From contig DATIWI010000024.1 in the NCBI GenBank assembly GCA_035519475.1, forward strand, positions 1 to 10,518: DNA of 10,518 nt. Direction: 5' to 3'. Origin of the DNA: Fen-1467 sp035519475 (GTDB lineage: Bacteria; Verrucomicrobiota; Verrucomicrobiia; Opitutales; Opitutaceae). Position numbers and translations under genes: made by a program. Below, piece after piece: positions 7,171 through 10,518 of the stretch (its first letter is position 1; the number at the start of each line of letters is the position of its first letter). Under the pieces are notes generated by a model that saw nothing but the letters and a program-made list of their open reading frames with translations, had not been told where the DNA came from and ran no database searches.

Positions 7171-7200
7171 TTCGCGAAAGCAATCGAAACACGGTATCTT
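7171..7200 (+). promoter_or_regulatory. Possible promoter of the ferritin-like gene
   Basis: TTCGCG (7171-7176), an 18-base spacer and TATCTT (7195-7200) lie 24 bases before the ATG at 7225. The stretch from about 7168 to 7200 is clearly richer in A and T than its surroundings. The -10 box matches consensus at four of six bases; the -35 is poor. Confidence 0.35.
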
Positions 7201-7224
7201 GGGCGCGGTTTCACCCCCGCCAAC

Positions 7225-8655
7225 ATGGACCCGAGTTCCTATCGCCCTTATCGCAACCTTCCGCCGCTCGCCGGCATCGCCACCCTGACCGAGGCCATGG
7301 CCGTCGGCCTTTCCGTCGACGCCTGTGTCAGCCGGCTGAAACGGCATCATTGGGCGTTCCGCCGGCTGCACCAGATCTTCGTCGACCGCCTCACCGCCGA
7401 GCCGATCTACGAACTCAAAATGGGCTTCAGCCTGCACGCCTACTATTGCGCCGAGCATGCCGCCGCCTGGCGCCGGCGCGTGGCCGAAATGCGCGAACCG
7501 CCACTCGGGCTCGATGCCGTGCCCCATGCCGCGCTGGACGTGTTCTTCGACGAGATCCTCGCCGCGCCGGACACGGAGGCGCTGCTGCTCGGCCTCTACG
7601 CGCACGCCCTGCCGGCGTTACGCGATGCCCTGCACCGCCACCTGGAGGAAACCAACCGGCTGGCCGACCATCCCAGCGTGCGCCTCTGCCGGTTCGCCCT
7701 GCTCGAGATCGAGGAGATGCTGGCGTACGGTGCGGCGGCCCTCCAGGCGCTGGTCGCGCCGGAGAAGCGCGCGGAACTGGGCTCGTGGGGCGAGCGGCTG
7801 CAGGGCCTGCTCCGCCAAGCCGGCGGCCTCGACGGGTCGCAGCCCGCGGAGGCGGCCGCGCCGTCGCGGCAGTTCTCGCGAATGCCGCACACCTACGACC
7901 CCGTGCCCAGGCGCGACGAGCGCTTCCCCGATCCCTACAACATGGGTGTCCACGCCGAAGTCTTTCTCTACGATGAGAAGCTGCCCGCGCCGCCGAAGGT
8001 CCTCATGATGTATTACAAACGGCTGCGCGAGATCGACGTGCCCGAAATGATGGCGAGCATCATCACCGAGACGCGCGGCAAGCCGTGGGCCTATTATGTG
8101 GACATGACGCGCCAGCTGTGGGATGAGGCGCGCCACGCCATGATGGGCGAGGTCGGCTTTGCCCGGGCGGGCATCGACTGGCCGAAGTTCGTGCGCGTCA
8201 ATTCCACCTGGTCGCTGGCGCTCAACACGCAGCTGGCGCCGCTGGAGCGACACGGCGTGCTCTATTTCATCGAGCAGGGCCTCATGCCCAAGACCGGCAA
8301 GCGCTTCGAGTGGGAGGTCGGGGTGGCGTCGGGCGATCCCTTCTCCGCCCTGATCCAGGACTACGACTGGGCTGACGAAGTCCTGCACGCGCGCATCGGC
8401 CGCGAGTGGTACGTGAATGCGATCGGCGAGCCCAAGGAGGCCGTCGCCTACGGCGACAAATGCTGGTCGAAAGTGCTGATCGACTGGAGGAGCTACCGCG
8501 AGAAGGGTTTGACTCAGCACGAGAACTGGTGGCCGGCCCTGTATCGCGAATGGTGCCGCGTGCACCGTCAACCGCCGGACGCCGCGGTGCTCGCCTACCA
8601 CACCAGCTACGAAACCGCCCGCGCGGACCTGCGGGAATTGAGCGCTTCCGGCTGA
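7225..8655 (+). CDS. Ferritin-like protein, DUF455-type
   Basis: The 476-residue soluble protein is mostly helical, with the ligand pattern of a ferritin-like di-iron four-helix bundle in its C-terminal half. Candidate ligands are E269 or E274 (REIDVPEMM), E301 and H304 (DEARHAMMGE), E350 (YFIEQGLM), and E385 and H388 (DEVLHARIGREW). The last motif resembles the DE-x-x-H-x-x-x-G-x-x-W signature of DUF455 proteins. The N-terminal half (about residues 40-185) also looks helical and carries similar but incomplete motifs: E59/E63, E77-H78 and LLEIEEMLAYG. It may be a degenerate second bundle. No signal peptide or membrane segment is seen. The reaction and substrate are unknown; oxidation chemistry or iron handling would fit the fold. 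The gene ends 8 bases before an SDR gene, suggesting co-transcription. ATG 7225 is the start, with no Shine-Dalgarno. Confidence 0.85.
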   Translation: MDPSSYRPYRNLPPLAGIATLTEAMAVGLSVDACVSRLKRHHWAFRRLHQIFVDRLTAEPIYELKMGFSLHAYYCAEHAAAWRRRVAEMREPPLGLDAVPHAALDVFFDEILAAPDTEALLLGLYAHALPALRDALHRHLEETNRLADHPSVRLCRFALLEIEEMLAYGAAALQALVAPEKRAELGSWGERLQGLLRQAGGLDGSQPAEAAAPSRQFSRMPHTYDPVPRRDERFPDPYNMGVHAEVFLYDEKLPAPPKVLMMYYKRLREIDVPEMMASIITETRGKPWAYYVDMTRQLWDEARHAMMGEVGFARAGIDWPKFVRVNSTWSLALNTQLAPLERHGVLYFIEQGLMPKTGKRFEWEVGVASGDPFSALIQDYDWADEVLHARIGREWYVNAIGEPKEAVAYGDKCWSKVLIDWRSYREKGLTQHENWWPALYREWCRVHRQPPDAAVLAYHTSYETARADLRELSASG

Positions 8656-8663
8656 TTCCGCCG

Positions 8664-9389
8664 ATGCGACCCTCCGACTCCATCGCGGTCGTCACTGGAG
8701 CGGCGCGCGGGATCGGGCTCGCGCTCGCCCGGGCGCTCTGCGCCGCCGGCGCCCGGGTCATACTGAGCGACGTCAATCGCGGGGCCCTGGAGGCGGCCCT
8801 CCGCGGGCTGCCCTCTCCCCTCGCCCGGGGCCTGCCGGCTGATGTCACCTCCGCCCGGGACCTGAGCGCCCTCGCCGCGCAGGCGGAGAGCGCCTTCGGG
8901 CCCATCAACCTGTGGATCAACAACGCGGGTCTTGCCCGGCACCGCCCGATCCTCGACTACACCGACGCGGAGATCGACCTGATGCTGGCGGTCAACCTCA
9001 AGGGCGTGATTCTCGGCAGTCAGGCCGCGCTGCGCATCATGGCGCCGCGGCGGCGGGGGCACATCGTCAACATTCTGTCGACGGCCGCCCTGCGCGGCAT
9101 TCCGACCGAGACGGTCTATTGTGCCGCCAAATGGGGCGCGCGCGGCTTTACCCAGGGCCTGCGCGAAGAGGCCGCGCCGCACGGCATCCGCGTCACCGCC
9201 GTGCTGCCCGGCGGCGTGGACACGCCGTTCTGGGCCGAGGCCACCCGCGACCGGGCGGTGCCGGTCGAGAAATTCCTGCAGGCCGAGGCGGTGGCCGACG
9301 CTGTCCTGGCGCTGGTCGGCCTCGATGACAGTGCCGTGCCGCAGGAGCTTGTGCTGCGTGCGATGGAGGACCGCGATTTTGCCACCTGA
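8664..9389 (+). CDS. Short-chain dehydrogenase/reductase (classical SDR)
   Basis: This is a 241-residue single-domain NAD(P)-dependent oxidoreductase with a Rossmann fold and typical classical SDR length. The nucleotide-binding motif is VTGAARGIG (TGxxxGxG type, residues 10-18). D36 at the end of the second strand (VILSDVN) favours NAD(H) over NADP(H). The NNAG motif is residues 86-89. The catalytic residues are S139, Y152 and K156 (YCAAK), and the PGGVDTPFW segment follows. The frame is open back to 8406, but that would lie inside the ferritin-like gene; ATG 8664 immediately precedes the first strand and is 8 bases after the upstream stop. Translational coupling is therefore likely. The substrate cannot be told from the sequence. 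Confidence 0.93.
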   Translation: MRPSDSIAVVTGAARGIGLALARALCAAGARVILSDVNRGALEAALRGLPSPLARGLPADVTSARDLSALAAQAESAFGPINLWINNAGLARHRPILDYTDAEIDLMLAVNLKGVILGSQAALRIMAPRRRGHIVNILSTAALRGIPTETVYCAAKWGARGFTQGLREEAAPHGIRVTAVLPGGVDTPFWAEATRDRAVPVEKFLQAEAVADAVLALVGLDDSAVPQELVLRAMEDRDFAT

Positions 9390-9422
9390 GTGCGACGGCA
9401 CGGAATCCGCCCGGCATTCGGC

Positions 9423-9445
9423 TCGCGGTCCAACCGCGATCGCGG
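9423..9445. other. Palindromic hairpin between convergent genes
   Basis: TCGCGGT (9423-9429) and ACCGCGA (9433-9439) form a 7-base stem with a 3-base loop. An overlapping perfect 12-base palindrome, CCGCGATCGCGG, occupies 9434-9445. It sits in the 77-base gap between the SDR stop and the stop of the minus-strand glycosidase. It could end transcription from either side, but neither side has a T-run. Confidence 0.35.
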
Positions 9446-9466
9446 CGCTGGCGCGCGCTACGAGGG

Positions 9467-10518
9467 CTAGCCGCCCGGGCTGACGACGACTGCCGAGGGC
9501 TCGATCACCCGCCTGGCCAGGCTGGAGCCGGACCAGGTGAGGTGCAGGCTCGCCGCACCGGTGTCATGGACATACCGGGCGCGGAACGTGCACTCCTTGC
9601 CGCCAGTGAGCGGGATCGTGCCCGTCGCTTCGGCCCGGCCGGGGGTCCGTTTGTCGATGACCGTCATTCCGTCGATTGACAGTGTCACCCAATGATCGCA
9701 GTCGGCGGCGATCATGTAGATGCCCGACGCCGGGGGCACGATCCAACCCGTGTACTCGATGGAGAATCCCTGTTCGGGAATGCGCGCCGACGCATCCGGC
9801 GATCCCGTTCCCGGTTCATCGCCCAGATCGAAATCGATGAACGGAACGACCGACGTCTTGGCGAGCCGGGTGAAATTCGCGTCGGCAAAATACCGCACCG
9901 TGAAGAAGGGCGTCGCGGCGAAGCGCGGCGGACCCAGCAGGGCCCGGGCGTCCTCGAGCGCCCATGGATGGCCGTCGGGATAAATCACCCCGTGAAACGG
10001 CGTCACGGCCTCGTCGCGCCGTGGGTGATCCCGGTTCTCGTCCCAGGCAAACCGGCAGTTGTCCCGCCCGATCCCGAGCTCCCAGAGGATGAAGCCGGTT
10101 TTCCCCTGGAAGTGGGCGACGATGCCCGGGACGCTCTGATGCTGCCGGTTCATGCACTCGGTATTCAGCGACGAGGGGTCGCCCACGTAGTCATAATTCC
10201 CGTACTCGTGCCACGTGCGAAAATCGGAAAACGCGTCCCCGGAGAATTCCCGGCCCGTGGCGGTGGCGGGAATCAGGGTTCCGGTCTCCTTGATCCACGC
10301 GGCCGCGTCCTGCTCCAGCCGCAGGGTCTCGGGCGACTGGTTCGGCTCGTTGTAGATTTCCCAGAAGGCGATCCGCCCGTCGTCCCGGTGCGCGCCCACG
10401 AGGTCCTGCACGTAGGCCTTCAGCCGCGGCCGGTGCTCCCCATAGCGGGCCTGCACCCGGGCGCCCGGCGACACCAGCCACCGGCTGTTGTGCACGCCCG
10501 GGAGGGGCGCCGGATACC
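9467..10518 (-). CDS. Glycoside hydrolase (clan A-like barrel) with C-terminal PA14 domain, 5'-truncated
   Basis: The last 349 residues of a larger secreted carbohydrate-active enzyme are visible. The frame is open through the right edge, so the GTG at 10495 is internal. The first part is the second half of a (beta/alpha)8 barrel. FWEIYNEPN has the Asn-Glu pair typical of clan GH-A acid/base catalysts (N56, E57). LWELGIG offers E146 as candidate nucleophile, and is followed by PFHGVIYPDGHPW, a barrel-end motif seen in GH5/GH39-like enzymes. From about residue 195 to 335 comes a PA14-type beta-sandwich (FSIEYTGWIVPPASGIYMIA, then DGMTVIDK, then LHLTWSG), a likely carbohydrate-binding module. 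Position-by-position family assignment (GH5, GH39 or another) is not possible from the fragment. The signal peptide would be beyond the window. It is convergent with the SDR gene. Confidence 0.8.
   Translation of the reverse strand, partial: YPAPLPGVHNSRWLVSPGARVQARYGEHRPRLKAYVQDLVGAHRDDGRIAFWEIYNEPNQSPETLRLEQDAAAWIKETGTLIPATATGREFSGDAFSDFRTWHEYGNYDYVGDPSSLNTECMNRQHQSVPGIVAHFQGKTGFILWELGIGRDNCRFAWDENRDHPRRDEAVTPFHGVIYPDGHPWALEDARALLGPPRFAATPFFTVRYFADANFTRLAKTSVVPFIDFDLGDEPGTGSPDASARIPEQGFSIEYTGWIVPPASGIYMIAADCDHWVTLSIDGMTVIDKRTPGRAEATGTIPLTGGKECTFRARYVHDTGAASLHLTWSGSSLARRVIEPSAVVVSPGG

Noticed and set aside
7618..8601. Minus-strand open frame opposite the ferritin-like gene
   Set aside because: It is antisense to a protein with a consistent metal-ligand pattern. 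It has no domain of its own.
8607..9401. Minus-strand open frame opposite the SDR gene
   Set aside because: The plus strand encodes a complete SDR with cofactor and catalytic motifs in register. The antisense frame is a shadow.

Overview
The window is very GC-rich bacterial chromosome with tightly packed genes. Gene content and style suggest a member of the Verrucomicrobiota, most likely Opitutales/Opitutaceae. The clues are a large CcsA-type protein with a hydrophilic stretch before its membrane domain, an FG-GAP propeller gene followed by a TPR gene, starts mostly without Shine-Dalgarno sequences, a RecN with a divergent HGPSEP motif, and a secreted glycosidase with a PA14 domain. No marker gene proves this placement; it is inference.

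Layout, left to right. Positions 1-1161 hold the 3' part of a ccsA-like cytochrome c maturation gene (+), closed by a good rho-independent terminator (1176-1211). Next are two + strand genes, probably one operon: a membrane-anchored seven-repeat FG-GAP/VCBS propeller protein (1255-2553) and a membrane-anchored TPR protein (2626-4116) with a GTG start and a clear GGAGG. Convergent to these on the minus strand is recN (4155-5816), the DNA repair ATPase. Divergent from recN is a secreted protein of unknown function (5924-6772).

A tRNA-Val(GAC) gene with encoded CCA follows (6891-6967). Immediately after it lies a run of about 160 bases of short hairpins and repeated words (6967-7128), which is the most unusual non-coding structure here. 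A ferritin-like protein resembling the DUF455 group (7225-8655) and a classical short-chain dehydrogenase (8664-9389) are separated by 8 bases and probably co-transcribed. The right edge holds the 3' part of a secreted glycoside hydrolase with a C-terminal PA14 domain (minus, 9467 to the edge).

The genes do not form one obvious pathway. They fall into cytochrome c assembly, an envelope-anchored propeller/TPR pair, DNA repair, a lineage-type secreted protein, a tRNA with an adjacent repeat island, an oxidoreductase pair, and polysaccharide degradation. I found no CRISPR array, transposase, phage gene or defence cassette. The best candidates for something undescribed are the repeat island, the unknown secreted protein, the propeller/TPR pair and the ferritin-like/SDR pair.
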